This document shows positions 46,045 to 58,429 of a stretch of DNA of 64,000 nt, piece after piece. The position numbers and the translations under genes are program-made. The stretch comes from Hyparrhenia diplandra (lineage: Eukaryota; Streptophyta; Magnoliopsida; Poales; Poaceae): contig JADLZK010010878.1 in the NCBI GenBank assembly GCA_015847255.1, positions 1-64,000 on the forward strand, given 5' to 3'. How positions within the stretch are numbered: position 1 is the stretch's first letter; each line of letters opens with the position of its first letter. A model generated the notes under the pieces. It was not told the DNA's origin. It saw only the letters and a program-made list of their open reading frames with translations, and did no database searches.

Positions 46045-46598
46045 GCATTGTGAAAAAAATATAATAATAAATAGCTCTCAACGCGCGACTATAGAGGCCT
46101 AATGGGCAGTACGGTCGGCAGCGTGATCAGAGAAGCCCTCAACGTGCGACTATAGAGGCCTTTTTTTTACATAGCGGACGAGGGCTGCCGGATCGACGCG
46201 TGCTCTCCGCACCCACTCAAGAATCCCGACGACGCCGACGCGACGAACGCGCCCGTGACGAGGACATCCCTTGCTTCGACGCCCCATCGATCGGGCCATG
46301 CCGGGCGAGGCCGCCGAGCACCCGCTCATCACCTCCGCCTCCGATTGCCGAGGCGCCGACCTTGACGCCGCCAAGGGCAGGTGGGTGTTGCCCCGTGGCA
46401 TGCCGGACGCGGCATTCTGGTGGAGATTTGTTTTTTTAATTCCCACTCCATCAAACTTTGGAGGACATCGCTTTAGATTTTTTTATTCGTCTTTGCTTTG
46501 TACCGGGTACTAGCGGGCATCGTATTTTTTTTTTATTCGTCTTCGCTCCGCATGTGTACTAACAGGCTGAGCCTTTTATTTTGAGTTTTTTTTAACAT
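46045..46598. other. Element remnant with a GC-rich gene-like fragment
   Basis: After the primer site come two near-copies of 'ctcaacg.gcgactatagaggcc' (46077 and 46137). A GC-rich piece (46170-46430) follows, open on plus for about 80 codons in two frames and on minus for 98, then AT-rich sequence. No domain is recognised. The GC-rich part could be a captured exon fragment. Confidence 0.3.
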
Positions 46599-47540
46599 TG
46601 TTGGAGTAGCCCCGAAGCAGGCTACCCCTGGTAGGACGAAACCCACTGGATGGCCGAACTCAATTACACTGAGTTGGGATACTTTCTTTCTTGATCATCC
46701 CACACCTTTACTCAATTACACAAGGACGGCCTTAAGCCAGAGGCACCGCTAACGCCGAATCCACCTCGCCAACATTCAAAGGAAACAAGTCCGCCTTTAA
46801 ACCAGAAGTCCCCTCATCGGGAACCTGCCACATAATTTAAAAACATAAATATGTTTCAAAAGCTAAAAATGTGATCATCCCACACCTTCCGTAGACTATT
46901 TATAATTCCATTTTTTAGTCCGTAGACTATTACAATTCCATTTTTACCCTCCTACTAACCCTAGGTCGGCGCCGCCTTAAAGGTGAGGGGGTAAGATAGT
47001 ACTTTCCGCCTCCAATCGCAGCCTTCTCCCTAGCGGCGATCGACCTCGACCGACTACGGCTACAGAGGACAAGATTCACCAAGGTTCAACGCACCATTTG
47101 GCGCGCTATCGGCTTTGCCTGAGCACGCCGAAACAGACCGGCCCGCTCCCCAGCGAAAGGATCACTTCGACTCGCCCAGCTCATAGTATGGATCATGTGT
47201 AGCCGAAGGCTCTGGGTCCGTCCGAGCAACCCGAAACCCCGGTTTCGGCCTTTACCTGGCCAACCGACTTGACCTCGCTGGGGGACTTTATGGGGGCATC
47301 CGACGAGGCCGAAAGTTCAAACATTCACCAGCGCCTCGTCATTCGCCTGGCCCCGATCTCGCTAACCGCAAGACGCCTACCAGGTGCCGAATGTCACCTT
47401 ATTCGCCAGGCGCCTCGTCATTCGCTTAAGCTGACTTTCGACCCTTAGGAGCCGAATGTCGTTCCCTTCACCAGGCTCTGGCGCTCTTACCCTTCTTGGG
47501 TCGAATACAGGGGGTAGGAAGGTTTCGCTCACCCCCAACA
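46599..47540 (-). mobile_element. LTR B' (minus orientation), related to the LTRs of element B
   Basis: The left edge TGTTGGAGTAGCCC is the complement of an LTR end (gggctactccaaca). The right edge, complemented, reads TGTTGGGGGTGAGCG and is preceded, in the minus sense, by a polypurine tract. Blocks such as the complement of 'gtaatagtctacggacta' (46915-46935) match LTR B. It is therefore the 3' LTR of a minus-strand element whose interior lies to the right. Confidence 0.8.
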
Positions 47541-47552
47541 GTAGCCCCTCGA
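47541..47552 (-). other. Polypurine tract of element B'
   Basis: On the minus strand TCGAGGGGCTAC directly precedes the LTR start. It is identical to the tract at 62226-62237 in element B. Confidence 0.8.
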
Positions 47553-47642
47553 GACCAAGGGTAAGGGTCTTTAAGCCCTTCCCTTGGTTTCGACCTCGAG
47601 GCCTACAAGAAACCCCTCGTTACTAACAACTTGTTTGTTTTA

Positions 47643-47747
<105 letters not shown>

Positions 47748-47825
47748 CGAAAATTGAAACGTCACCTTGGTTTTGCGTGCCCTGCGGCGGATGCGACGTT
47801 TCCTCGGTTTTATGAGCCGATTTCG

Positions 47826-48614
47826 CCTATTTAAGGGCGTGATGGCGGCCGTGCTCTTCCCCCGCCGCCATTTGCATCCCCGCTATTGCGTTCTCCCTAC
47901 GCCCCCGAGCTCGGCTTTCGGGCTGTCCTTGCCTTCGCCATCTTGAGTTCGGACTCGCTGGTTTTCTACCGTCTTCGTTTCTCCCGTGAGTTTTGCTTTT
48001 CTCTTCTTATGTTGAGTTGGGTACGTGCTCTTTTACTCTAGGGTTGGCCGCTCTATTTTCCATTTTTAGGTTTCGTTGATTTGATAGGATGTCGAGTTCG
48101 CCCCTCGCTTTGGGATCCGCCCAAGAGCTCTTGTTCCAAAGAGAGTTCCTCGCCCAAGAGTTCCGACTGCGCTAACGGTTCTACGAGCTCTGAGTCTTCG
48201 GCCGTCCAAGCGCCGCTAACACGATCCCCGCAAGATCCTCTCCGGCCTATTGACCCACACCAGATTCTAGCTCGAAACCGAATCCACCACCAAAGCGAAG
48301 CTCCCTGTGGAGCCCTCGATTCCGATTGATATGGATGTCGACGTTGAAGGGTCCCCCGTTGGGGGGGAGATGTTGTGGCCGAGCCCCGACCTTAGTCTTC
48401 AGCCGCCGATGAGCCTCGATGCCCAATATGGTGTTTGCCGAAGGGTCGATGACGAAAGTTATACGACAAATGAAGGTTCGAGGAGGAGACCGGCAGGCCT
48501 CGAGCCCCTTCGCGGAGGTTTATTGGGCCGACGGTCTTGAGTCACCGGCCGCTTTTGAACGCAGTATGTGTGGAAAGGCTTTATGGACCAATGGACCCTC
48601 TCTCAAGCAGGGGC
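47826..48614 (+). pseudogene. Extra ORF of element B' (antisense to that element), truncated
   Basis: A TATA-like 'ctatttaagg' (47828) and a possible intron acceptor (tttttaggtttcg, 48070) precede an ATG at 48089 reading MSSSPLALGSAQELLFQ. After a frameshift it continues as 'IPIDMDVDVEGSPVGGEML' (48319 on) and 'ASSPFAEVYWADG'. The 'attgatat...gaaggatccccgtcgg' part parallels the start of the antisense ORF of element B near 61420. Tat-lineage elements commonly carry such an extra ORF antisense to gag-pol. It is broken off at 48614 by insertion of LTR A2. Confidence 0.55.
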
Positions 48615-49050
48615 TATTGACTCAGAACCAACGACAATTTAAATACCGTCAACATAACATCAAAACTACCTAGAAATAGGATTTCAACTAACATATTCCA
48701 AAGTTTTGGTGTTTATTTGGACTTGCGTGTATAAACTCATGGATGATCACTTTGGGCTAAAAAGACAAAGGAAAAAGAAATAAAATCAATAAATAGAAAA
48801 AGGCCCAAAGGAGCAAATGGCAAGCCCAAACAGAATTCACAACAAAACGCCGAAACCAAAGCGGGTGTAGTGCACCACACAACTTTTCAAAGTTTAGGAA
48901 GCCCACCGCCGAATCTCGGCCGAAGCCGACCGGGGTGCGCACAAGACTTGGTGCGGCCGCGACTCGGCAGAGGCGGTTCACGCCCATCTTCGGGCAGGCG
49001 CTTTGTTACCTTCCAAAAACCGTGAAATCGGCGTGGGATAGCCTCGGTTT
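48615..49050 (+). mobile_element. LTR A2, left part (split by element B)
   Basis: From 'tattgactcagaaccaacg' on, this is colinear with the first 437 bases of A1 (ccgtcaac; accaaagccgag / gccgaagccgacc; gcggccgc; aggcggttc). The match stops at the edge of element B and resumes at 63120. Left part lengths in A1 and A2 agree to within a few bases. Confidence 0.8.
49046..49050. repeat. Target-site duplication of element B, left copy (GGTTT)
   Basis: GGTTT before the 5' LTR, with one extra t at 49051, equals GGTTT at 63120-63124 after the 3' LTR. Removing the element restores a sequence parallel to LTR A1 (ctgtttttgcgatacaagga). Confidence 0.7.
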
Positions 49051-49051
49051 T

Positions 49052-49944
49052 TGTTGGGGGCGGCGCGGGCAGCCTCTACGAGGAGGTTCGGCCACAAGAA
49101 TCCTGCACCGATGGGAGCGTGTCCCCACGACGAATGTTTCTGCATGCGGCCTCGCGGCTTTAATGTGCACCCTTTCGTCAGGCCCGGCGGAGATGTAGCC
49201 TCCAAAGTCCCGAGCCAAGTCGAGAGGGCCGCCTTTAGGCCTAACGGCATTCGGCCTCGGGCGGACGAATGTGCGTGTAAGCTACGGGCCATGCAGAGGT
49301 TTAGCCTCCAGATCCCTCACGAGGTAAAGGGCGGCAAGAGGGCGAATGTTCCGACTTTCGCCTCGGTCAGCCGAACCTCGAGGGGGATTCGTTGATCACG
49401 ATTGGCTTCAACAGAACTGGGGGATCCGTTCTAATTGGGTCGAATGGGCGTGACTTCGCACAATTGGCCCCGTGGGGATCAGGTTGGTGCGAAGGGGCCG
49501 CATTCGGGCCGGTCGCGGTCGAATCTCGCGACTTCCGCCCCGCCTCGACGGTTGTGCAAATGCAACGGCCATAGGGTCCCTTCGAGAATTCGGTGGGCGG
49601 GGACGAAGCCGGGCGCGCCCGGCGGGTGAAAGGCTTTGGAAGTTTAACTGTTTGTCTTGCGAGGTGCAAGCCCTAAGGCCCCGGAGAGGCGGCCCCACGA
49701 GGAGTGAGGGGCTCGTGCGTTGAAGTACCATCTTGCCCCTCGGCGCCTAGAAGGAACAAGAGATCAAGGTAGAGGGGTAAAATTGGAACTGTAATAGTCT
49801 ACGGACTATAAATAGACCTCCAGGGGTCCTTGTAAAGGGACAGAGAAAAAGGATGGAATAGAAAGAGGGCTATTGATTTCGCTACTCGAGTTTAGTTCTT
49901 TGTTCGCGTCTCTTCGGGGTAACCCCACGGGGGCTACACCAACA
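49052..49944 (+). mobile_element. 5' LTR of element B
   Basis: 893 bases starting TGTTGGGGGC and ending GCTACACCAACA, matching the 882-base 3' LTR. TATA box at 49807-49815 (tataaatag), followed by the transcript start region and 'gttctttgttcgc'. The two LTRs share 'gatgtagcctccaaagtccc' and 'cacaattggccccgtgggga'. Confidence 0.9.
49807..49815 (+). promoter_or_regulatory. TATA box of the 5' LTR of element B
   Basis: TATAAATAG preceded by 'agtctacggac'. The same motif is at 62978-62986 in the 3' LTR. Confidence 0.7.
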
Positions 49945-49960
49945 TTGGCGCCCACCGTGG
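49945..49960 (+). other. Primer binding site of element B
   Basis: TTGGCGCCCACCGTGG lies directly after the 5' LTR. This sequence type is common in rice gypsy elements. I do not assign the tRNA. Confidence 0.85.
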
Positions 49961-50038
49961 TTGTGCGCGGCAAACCATGGCTCCTGTGGCGCTGAAGATC
50001 TAAAGCAAATACCGCAGGCGGGCGGGCGGGATCTCACC

Positions 50039-51345
50039 ATGGATCCACCGGCCGGATCCACCTTTGGAGATCACGCCACCCAGCCAGAAAAAGCCCACTA
50101 CGGCAAAACGCGACGGGTTGTCCTGGGCCGCGACCGTCCGGATCCACCGGGTGCCGAAGAAGATGAAGACACGGATGAAGACCCTCAAGATGGCCACGAG
50201 GCAAATGTGTAATGAGGAGGAGGAGCGTGCCAGGGTCATGAAAGAGTTGAGCCTTAGACAAGCCGAGCTCGTGAGAGTTAAAGGCCGTGAAAGAGGCAAT
50301 GCTAAAAGAAGCAACAAGCTAAACACAAAGAAGATTCGACAAGAGAGCAGCTAAGGCTCAAGCAGAAATTGAGAGGACAACCTCCCCGCGAGAGATAGCA
50401 CCGATGGAGAGAAACTCAAATTTCCAAGACCACTTTCGCCGCAGGGGAAGTTGATTCGGCCGCCATTATCGCCAGAGCCGCAACCGGTGAGCCCATGGCC
50501 TGGGTGGGATACAAACCCGCACTTCCAGCCTTTTTAATGGAAGAACAGATCCAAGGAAGTTCATTGTTAGCTATGAGGCCGCAAAGACATTGGGCAGGGG
50601 GGATTCGGTCACTTTAGCCAAATCACTCATCATGGCGCTTGAGGATATCGCGCATGAGTGGTACATTGCGCCCGCCGCTGATAAGAGGATGGAATCAGCC
50701 GTAGAGCAGCCATCATTACATTCCAAGGTTTCCGGCACTAAAAAGGGAACCGTGGATTTCCCCGGCTCAGCAGAAGAAGACGGGGAATCAATCAACCAAT
50801 ACCGAAAAGATAGTTCAGCCCGCTCAAACCCCGAATGTATCGGATGAGGTAGTCATTGCAGCGGGCGATAGAAGGCATGGCTATCGGTCAACGCGCCGCC
50901 TTTGCTAGACAAGGAGGAACCCAAAAACCTTGACAGAGCTTTTACTTACTGATCAAAAAGTTCGCGAAAGTCCGAAGAAGGCCCCGAAAAAGGAGAAAGG
51001 TAGCAAGGAAAGACGAGAAGCAACAATCACCGCGATCGTAATGGGGAAACTCTCCGTGGGGGGGAAAGACTTTCCGCCGGTCAACAACGCATGTAATGAC
51101 TCAACTCAGAAGGAGGATCGAATTCGCCATCACCAAAACCCCTGCCGCAAGGCCACCCCAATCCAACAGAGGTGGATCTAAACTTCGTGGGTAGGGGCGC
51201 TGGCAGGCGTGGAAGGGCCTAAAGTTCCATATTGCTTCATCTCATGCGGAGAGAACATGGGCCATTATAGCCGAGATTGCAAGTATGGCCGATGGCCAAG
51301 GATCGAAATCAAAAGATGAGAGTGCATAAAGTAGCCAAGCCCGGG
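50039..51345 (+). pseudogene. Element B gag, frameshifted
   Basis: The likely start is the ATG at 50039 (MDPPAGSTFGDHATQ). After an acidic and then a charged, coiled-coil-like stretch, the capsid region reads 'AKSLIMALEDIAHEWYIA' (50620-50673), then 'GTVDFPGSAEEDGESINQY' and 'AQTPNVSDEVVIAAAI' (via a frame change near 50830). A zinc-knuckle-like segment at about 51227-51286 (CFISCGENMGHYSRDC) has Cys and His residues in order, but the spacing is one residue off the usual CX2CX4HX4C. Role: particle coat and RNA binding. Multiple frameshifts make it non-functional. Confidence 0.85.
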
Positions 51346-51769
51346 CACGCCTATAACATGAGAGAGACATCCGTGCGCCAATTTAATGCTTATTTCGATA
51401 TCGAATGTTCAGCCTACCGCCGCCTCCATTGACACATCATCAGTTCCGCGATCCCAACTCACCATACCCAATACTCGTGGAGTTACCCAAAGATTGCAAG
51501 CACAAGCTCACCCTTCGATGGCAAAGCATCCTCTCCGGCCAACCCCGAGCAACGGCAAAGAAATGTGCAAGCGGGCCGTGGCGGGCCAGAAAACAGACAA
51601 GAAACTCAGCCCGCCCCTCTCAAGGTCACATTTACGCAATCACAGGAGGATCCAACCTCGAGCATGAAAGCAAAAAGAGCTCAAGAGAGTACATAAGGAG
51701 AGTGCACACAAGGACGCCAAGGCTGCCCCTCAACGCACCAGCCGGGTCGATGGCCCCAATCACTTTCTA

Positions 51770-52195
51770 ATTTTAAAGTGACTTTCGGGTGAGGGATTAC
51801 CCGCGATACAGACGCATTCGAAAGTAAACAGCCTAACGCTGACAAGTTTACACTCCACAACATCCCGATAGACAATGGAAGTTCAATGGATATTTTGTTC
51901 ATCAAGGCATTCCAAACAATGGGCATGGATGTAAGAACGTTAGAACCAGCCGGGCAACCCCCCTATTCGATTCGGGCGGAAAAAAGAATAGACGCTTATA
52001 GGGAAGAAGGACATTGCAGTCACTTTCGGAGAAGTAGGCCTGTGCCGGACAGAGATAATCACTTTCGACATAGTCAACATGGACTATCCATACACAGCCA
52101 TATTCGGCAGAGGCGTCATAAGCAAATTCGAAGCTATTATCAGCTGCAGCTTCCCGTGTATGAAAATGCCATCCCCTTTCGGGCGTGGTAATCAG
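51770..52195 (+). pseudogene. Element B protease domain
   Basis: 'FTLHNIPIDNGSSMDILFIK' (51849-51908) occupies the active-site position, where related elements have D-G/S-G-S-S. The active Asp is kept in IDNGSS. Several frame changes follow through the region equivalent to 'IFGRG' (about 52103). It cleaves the polyprotein in functional relatives. Confidence 0.8.
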
Positions 52196-52589
52196 ATGGG
52201 GAGACCGTGAGGCAGCGCGAAAAGATAGATGCGAGGCCAATACCGGATACAAAGATGATCAACGAAGTAACTCGACCGAAAAGAGAGGAAGAGATCGAAG
52301 CCAAGAGAAGGAACCCGTGGATAAATCAACCCAAAGTTCAATGTCGATTCGGCCGAATCTACAAGAAGGGTCCCGATATCTACAACGGGGCAATGTAAAG
52401 AAGTGATAATAGGATCCGAACTACAGCCCGAAGAATCAGCTAAACTATGTGCATTCCTCGATTCCAGCTTAGATGTATTCGCTGGGGTCACCGCTGACCT
52501 CAAGGGGTAAGTCGAAAACCTATCCCAAAGATAACTTGAACGTCATCCCGACGGTCGTGCCCAAAAGCGTAGATTACTTAAAGTTATCG

Positions 52590-53330
52590 AAGAGAGAAGT
52601 GCGCAGCCGCGGCAACCGAAGTTCGTGAGGCTACCGGATGCGTGGAGTCATCCGCCGGTTCAATACCCGAATGGCTAGCAAACGTAGTCATGGTACGAAA
52701 AAGACATCGATCCAATATCAAGAAATGGAGAATGTGTGTGGACTTTACGGACCTAAACAAAGCATGTCCGAAGATTCATACCCACTCCCAAGGATAGATA
52801 CCTTAATCGATCTAGCCTCGGGATGCGAAAGGATAAGCCTCGCCGATCGTTTCTGTGCTACCATCGATACATCCGAATCCGCAGAGGATGAAGAAAAACA
52901 AGTTTCATCACCCTGTGGGGACATACCGCTTTCAGCGGATGCCGAAGGGTTGGCGAAATGCCGGACCCACTTTCTCTAGAATGTCGACGAAGTCTTCAGA
53001 GAGCGTAAGAAAAAAAGAAAACATAGTGACGTATGTGGATGACATAGTGGTGATCAAAGAACTCCAACGAGACACATATCGAGGATCCGAGAGAGACATT
53101 CGACAACCCGAGGCAGTGGGCTCAGATTAAACCCGCAGAAGTGCATCTTCTGCATCACAAAGGGCAAAATGTTGGGATGCCTAGTTTCGCAAGGGCATAG
53201 AAGTTTAATCCGATAAAATTTCGCAATCATAGACATGAAGCCTCCCGATAGCCGAAAAGAAAGTCCAAAGATTAACCGGACGATTGGCGCCTCTTTAAGT
53301 AGATTCATTTCAAGGTCAAAAAAGAGGATT
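52590..53330 (+). pseudogene. Element B reverse transcriptase
   Basis: Recognisable motifs in order are 'RMCVDFTDLNKACP' (about 52731-52772), 'YPLPRIDTLIDLASG' (52779-52823), 'GTYRFQRMPKGWRNAGPTFS' (52918-52977) and the catalytic 'YVDDIVV' (53032-53052). The second catalytic block around 52850, where G-Y-H-Q would lie, is altered. Frameshifts separate the blocks. Confidence 0.92.
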
Positions 53331-53439
53331 GCCTTTCTTTAGGGTACTTAAGAACAAAGGCGAAGTTTCAATGGGGACCGAGCAAATGTAAAGCTGCCCA
53401 AGACCAAGGATTATCTCACCAAAATTTCACGACTATGAT

Positions 53440-53860
53440 CTAAACCATCCCCAAAGGCGGATCTATTGTTATATCCGGCGGCGGCCCCCAATTGCGTAAG
53501 CGATGTAATCGGGTCGAAGAGAAAGAACATGACAACAAGCTCAAACAGTTCCCGCCTATTATGTGTCCAAGCCCTTTCGGCAAAGAAAGTTGAACTATTC
53601 AGAGCTAGAGAAAATAGCATACACCGGCCCTAATGGCAAGCCGGAAGCTAAAGCATTACTTTCGTGCACACAAGATTCGGGTAATCTCTTCCCGCCCCCG
53701 GAGGCACTATTCCGCAATGCCAAGTCGTAGGAAGAGGGCAAATGGGCGCCTGAGCTCAACGAACCAGAATTGATTATGCACATGTGTCATCCATAAAGTC
53801 GCAGCTATAGCAGATTTCATAGTAGATCGGACACCGTCCGAATCAGGTCCCGTGAACGTT
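53440..53860 (+). pseudogene. Element B RNase H (gypsy type)
   Basis: 'LLLYPAAAP' (53463 on), 'YYVSKPFRQRKLNYSELEKI' (53558-53617) and 'WAPELNEPEL' (about 53746-53775) correspond to the usual RNase H of gypsy pol. The region ends with 'ADFIVDRTPSESGP' near 53810-53851. The reading is broken by single-base indels. Confidence 0.75.
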
Positions 53861-53869
53861 TGATGAGCC

Positions 53870-54350
53870 CATTTGACAGCATATTGCATGGAGCTTGGTG
53901 CGATAAAGGAGCCGGGTTTCGCCATTCTAACACCACCTCGTGGCCCATCTGCCGATACGCAAAGAAGGCCGAACTTCACAAGCACCAACAATACAAATTA
54001 ATATGAAGTCGGGGCCGCATTATTTAAAGCTGAGAGCCATGGGTGTCAAAAGATGCGTCATCCTCACAGATTCACAGGTGGTAAGTGGACACTGCGAGAA
54101 GGAGTATACAGCAAGAGAGCCAAAGATTAGTTCAATACCTTCAAGCGGTCGTTGATGGAGAAGCATTTCGCAGATTCTCAATAAAATATATATCACGCGA
54201 CCTAAAAACAGTGGAGGCGTATGAGTTGGCAAAGGCAGCAAAGATTAGGAATCCCAACCCCACTGTGACGTTTTCTTCCAAAGCAGCCTTACTGGCCAAA
54301 GCTATCGAGAAGAAGAAGATACACCAAAGGACATCCATGTTATTGTAAGT
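53870..54350 (+). pseudogene. Element B second (archaeal-type) RNase H
   Basis: 'GAWCDKGAGFAILTPPRG' (53897-53950), 'FTSTNNTN' (53974-53997) and 'VILTDSQVVSGHCEKEYTAR' (54058-54117), then 'YLQAVVDGEAFRRFSIKYIS' (54139-54198) and 'EAYELAKAA', match the layout of the extra RNase H found in Tat-lineage elements. The DSQVV Asp is retained. The first catalytic Asp position reads as G-A-W and appears changed. Confidence 0.75.
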
Positions 54351-54419
54351 CATGATCGGGCGGCCCGATATTCGCTTTTGACCGAACTTTCAACCCGAAT
54401 CTAAAACATGAGCCGCATT

Positions 54420-55525
54420 TAATGCAATCCGTAACCAAGCATTACTCCATCATAGGCTCCGAGTTATATAAAGATGGCGTCGTAGCGCCGAAGCTTAAGT
54501 GCATCAGCACAGAAGAAGGACGAAAGCTCTTACAGGAAATACATGGAGGAATGTGCGGAGCTCACAGAGGGCCATACGAGATTGCCCACAGAGCACTGAG
54601 ACAAGGGTTTTACTGGCCATCAGCAGCGGAAGACGCGAAACAGCTAGTGAGGACATGCGAAAGCTGCCAAATGTTCGCCAAGCAGCAGAAGTCCCCATCA
54701 AACCCAACCGGATCAATAGTCCCAACTTGGCCACTTCAGCGTTGGGGGGTGGACATAGTCGGACCATTACCAACAGCCCCGGGCAATGTGAGATTCGCCG
54801 CCGTGGCTCTAGAATACTTCACCAAGTGGATAGAAGCTAGACCGCTTGTCCGAATCACTTCCACCACATTGGTCGGGCCAGTTTCGTATGGCAGCAGATA
54901 ATATGTCGCTTCGGAGTTCCAACCTACATAACAGTAGATAATGGCAAGCAGTTCGACTCAACTGAGTTTCGTAACTTTTGTGAGGAGCTCTCAATCAACC
55001 TGGTTTTCGCATCAGTCTATCACCCGCAAAGTAATGGCGCGGTAGAGAAAGCCAATGGCCTGATATTCTCACCGCCTCCAAATCACTATGGGATGCAAGC
55101 AAGGGGAAGTGGCCGTCCGAAATGACTGTGGTGGTTTGGGGCCACAACATCTCAAGGTCCCGGGCAACTGGTTTCACCCCTTTTCGTCTACTCTACGGAG
55201 AAGAAGCCATAACCCCGGAAGAGCTCAGGCTCGGTTCATTCTGCATCAAATAGCCGATGTATCCGATATACGTGAGATTTGTAGATGCCGACACATCCAT
55301 TTCGAAAGTTGCGGCCGCAAAAGAACCCGACAACTATCACAAAGAGACGCAAAGCCGGGCGAGACAAGAAGATCCTACGCAAAGAACATCTACCCAGCGA
55401 CCTCTCTTTGATTCGCATGCGACAAGCAAGGCAAGCCGCAATAACGAATGGTACGCCCATTCATCGCCGCAAGCATGGTCAAGCCCGAGTGTTTCGGCTA
55501 CTGCATACAAAGAAGGCTTAATTTA
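54420..55525 (+). pseudogene. Element B integrase
   Basis: The zinc-binding part reads 'EIHGGMCGAHRG' and 'CESCQMF' (54535-54672). The catalytic core shows all three acidic residues: Asp in WGVDIVGP (54752-54754), Asp in TVDNGKQFDS (54937-54939) and Glu in NGAVEKANG (55045-55047). A C-terminal part with 'TPEELRLGSF' (about 55217) follows in another frame. The longest open run is 159 codons (54422-54901). Stops after 54901 and frame changes inactivate it. Confidence 0.92.
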
Positions 55526-55529
55526 AAAC

Positions 55530-58420
55530 CACTCACACGCGGAACGCGGACAACCTCCGGAGGTTCTATGCGCGACTAATGCCCCTAGAGTTGGGAGCTG
55601 TAATCTCTTTTCCCTTTTTCAAACAAGTTTTGTAATAGTTAGTACATTAAGCTACAACAGGTTGCGCTTTTTCCCATTGTGGGAAACCCCGCCTGTGGTG
55701 TGAGGTTTTTTAATGAGGCAACCCCAAACATTCGATTAATCGAGCCCTTATAAAGGTTCAATTTTCCCCAAATGCCGTGGACATCAAAATATGTTTAAAA
55801 GCAAGAAGTGGCCTCACCACTTTCGGCCGCATTCGGGCGCAAGGAGTATCCGAAGAGGATTTATATGCTGAAAAATTCAGCAAACAAATGGCCGCGAAAA
55901 GCCAAAAAAAGGAGCCAAGGTCAAAAAGGACCGAATGCCGGGCGCTACCAAAGAGCGACAACCCAACAAGAAGAGAAGAAGGCAAAAGCCTAATTTAACA
56001 AAAAAAACCGCCAAAGGACCGATGATCCAAAGATAAACGCACGCCGTGATTTAATGCACACCAAAAAGGGGCACTTCCCCGATACTAAACCCAACTCCCC
56101 GAAGAGGACAAAAAGTAGGTGCAGCAATCAAAAATAAACCAAGCACCTACATATTGCATCAATTAAACCAAGGTCAATAAAGACCCCAAGAAAGGGCAAC
56201 GGAGGTGACTATAAAAACAACCCTCGGGATGGCATATCATACAGAGAAAGGTAGCTAGGTGCTTAGAAGTTCCTAATCTATCCACCACACGATGAGCCAA
56301 AACACTCTAGGTTCCAATAGGACCGAGAGGCATCGTGAAGTTGTAGCCAAAGATTCGCCAAAAGGCAAGAAACATCCGAAGGGGCGCAGTGGCTTCTAAA
56401 AGGGGCTCGACATGTTGCCATGAATCGCCTTGTCGAAATAGGTTTCTACAAAGAGAACACCACATAAGTTAGCCCGTAAAGAGAAAACCCGTAAAGAGCC
56501 GCGCCGCCTCTTGCACAAAAGCAAGTATGTCTACCGAAAAGCAATATCCGGTTTCGGCAAGCCACTAGCCGAATCTACTAGAACATCGAACCGGCAATCA
56601 ATGCTCGTGAAACCCGGAACATGCTTCACCATGGCCCAAACGCCATCTACCAAACAACGTTTACTAAACTCCTAGATCAAGCCGAAGGATTCGCAAGAAA
56701 GGAGAAGGTACAGACCCCGCCCACAAGATGGCCGAATGAGCAAGATATGTAAGACCAAGATACAAAGCCTACGATTGGTCAAGCTCAAAATATATGTAAC
56801 CATCATTAAATGAGATTCAGAACGCCCATCCCCTCGCAAAAGGGGGGGGGGGTTTCTTGTAAAAGAAAAAAAAAATGTTTCCGAGAAAATGAAGTTTAAT
56901 ATCCGAACCGCCATTTACATCCGAAGAACTAAAACGCCAAAAAGCACGTAAGAGTGCACAACCAATTGCGCTTTACAAAGGCATCCAAGAACTTTCGATC
57001 ATTATCGCAAGCAACCAATAACATAAAATGACGGATCCAATCATTAAATATCATTAATAAGTAAGTACCACCGTCACGGCTCAACAAAATACGAATGCAT
57101 CCGCATTTTACACGCGAAATAATCAAACTAAAAAAAAAGTCCAAGACAAGGGAAAAAGGTAGGTGAACGTAATCAATAAAGTTATAGACTTGTACTTTGC
57201 GATCACGCGATCGCCAAGAATACAAACATTAAATGCCAAAGATTTGCAAAAGACGCTTTGAAACGACTATAAAAGGAGCCCCAAGGGTTACCAAGTTCCC
57301 GTAAATAATCCAGCCCAGCAGATAATGACAACCATCAAAGATGGTGCATCGCATCATAGCATTCAAAAATTTTTTAGGATTGAGAGGCCTCGTGAAAGAA
57401 GCAAAGAGTATCTGCCGCGACAAAGAAGGAAAAAATATCTCCTCCACACCGAAAGACGCTCTACCAGTGGGGATTTCGTAGCATAGCTCGAAAGAGACGC
57501 TTACGCAAATGCGATCAATAAATTCGGCCTATCAAGAAAGATCCAAGCCGGTGGACAAAGATTCGGATTCAGTCCATCCCGCAAAGCTAGTCTAGACGCC
57601 GAAACTGAGGCGCCAATGCTCGTGAAAAATCCAAACATCACAATCCATCAAGGCTTAATCCATCCTCACCGCTTAAGTTAAGCACTACCTAGCCCCGCTT
57701 CGAGTGTATAAGAAGGCAACAACAATAACTTCAAAAGACAAGTGGTTTCGCTCTAAGATCTACCACGGAGTAAATGTCAAGCACGACGACCAAAGCCCAA
57801 CATTCAAAAGAACGGGGATTCAAGGGCCAAGACGGCCGACAAGGGTAGATGAGCAGAAATAAGATAAAAGCCGAATGTTGTAAATCATTTTCGACTAATA
57901 AAAATACTTCGCCCACAACATGTGACATGAAATAAGGGGTTTTTGAGCATATCCGTTTTCGAAAGGAACTAAAACCTTGATGTATTAAAGAAGATCGCTC
58001 GGTTTACACGCCCAAAGGTCTTTAACAAAGGTAATACCTATATCTAGGGGCCTCCCGCCAATCGGTTCTTCCTTAATCTCTACTTTCTACTCAATCAAAA
58101 TGCCTCGCGACTAAGTTCCTTTGTTCGGCCGAGGGACGAAAAGTGCTCCAAAAGTCAAGCATACGGCGATCGCGCCGAATCATCCCTGCTTTTTTGCGCT
58201 GAAAAGAAGCCCTCTAAGTCATGATGATGATTCTCCACGGCCCTATGCCACGAGGCACCACTAATACCTAATCCACCCCACTCAACACACAAAGGCAACG
58301 AATCTTCAAACAAAACCGAGTCCCTCGCCTGAACCCGCCAGAGTTTAAAACCGTAAGTGTCTCAACGACCGCTACAAAAAGCCAAAAAGGCCGAATCCAC
58401 CAACAACAGCTTATAAGAAA
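55530..58420. other. Long non-coding spacer of element B
   Basis: Nearly 2.9 kb without a supportable gene, between integrase and the antisense ORF. Words like 'gccgaa', 'cgaaag' and 'gccaaag' recur, and an A-rich bias is visible. Tat-lineage elements characteristically have such long spacers downstream of pol. A G9 run lies near 56846. Confidence 0.6.
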
Positions 58421-58429
58421 AACTACTCT

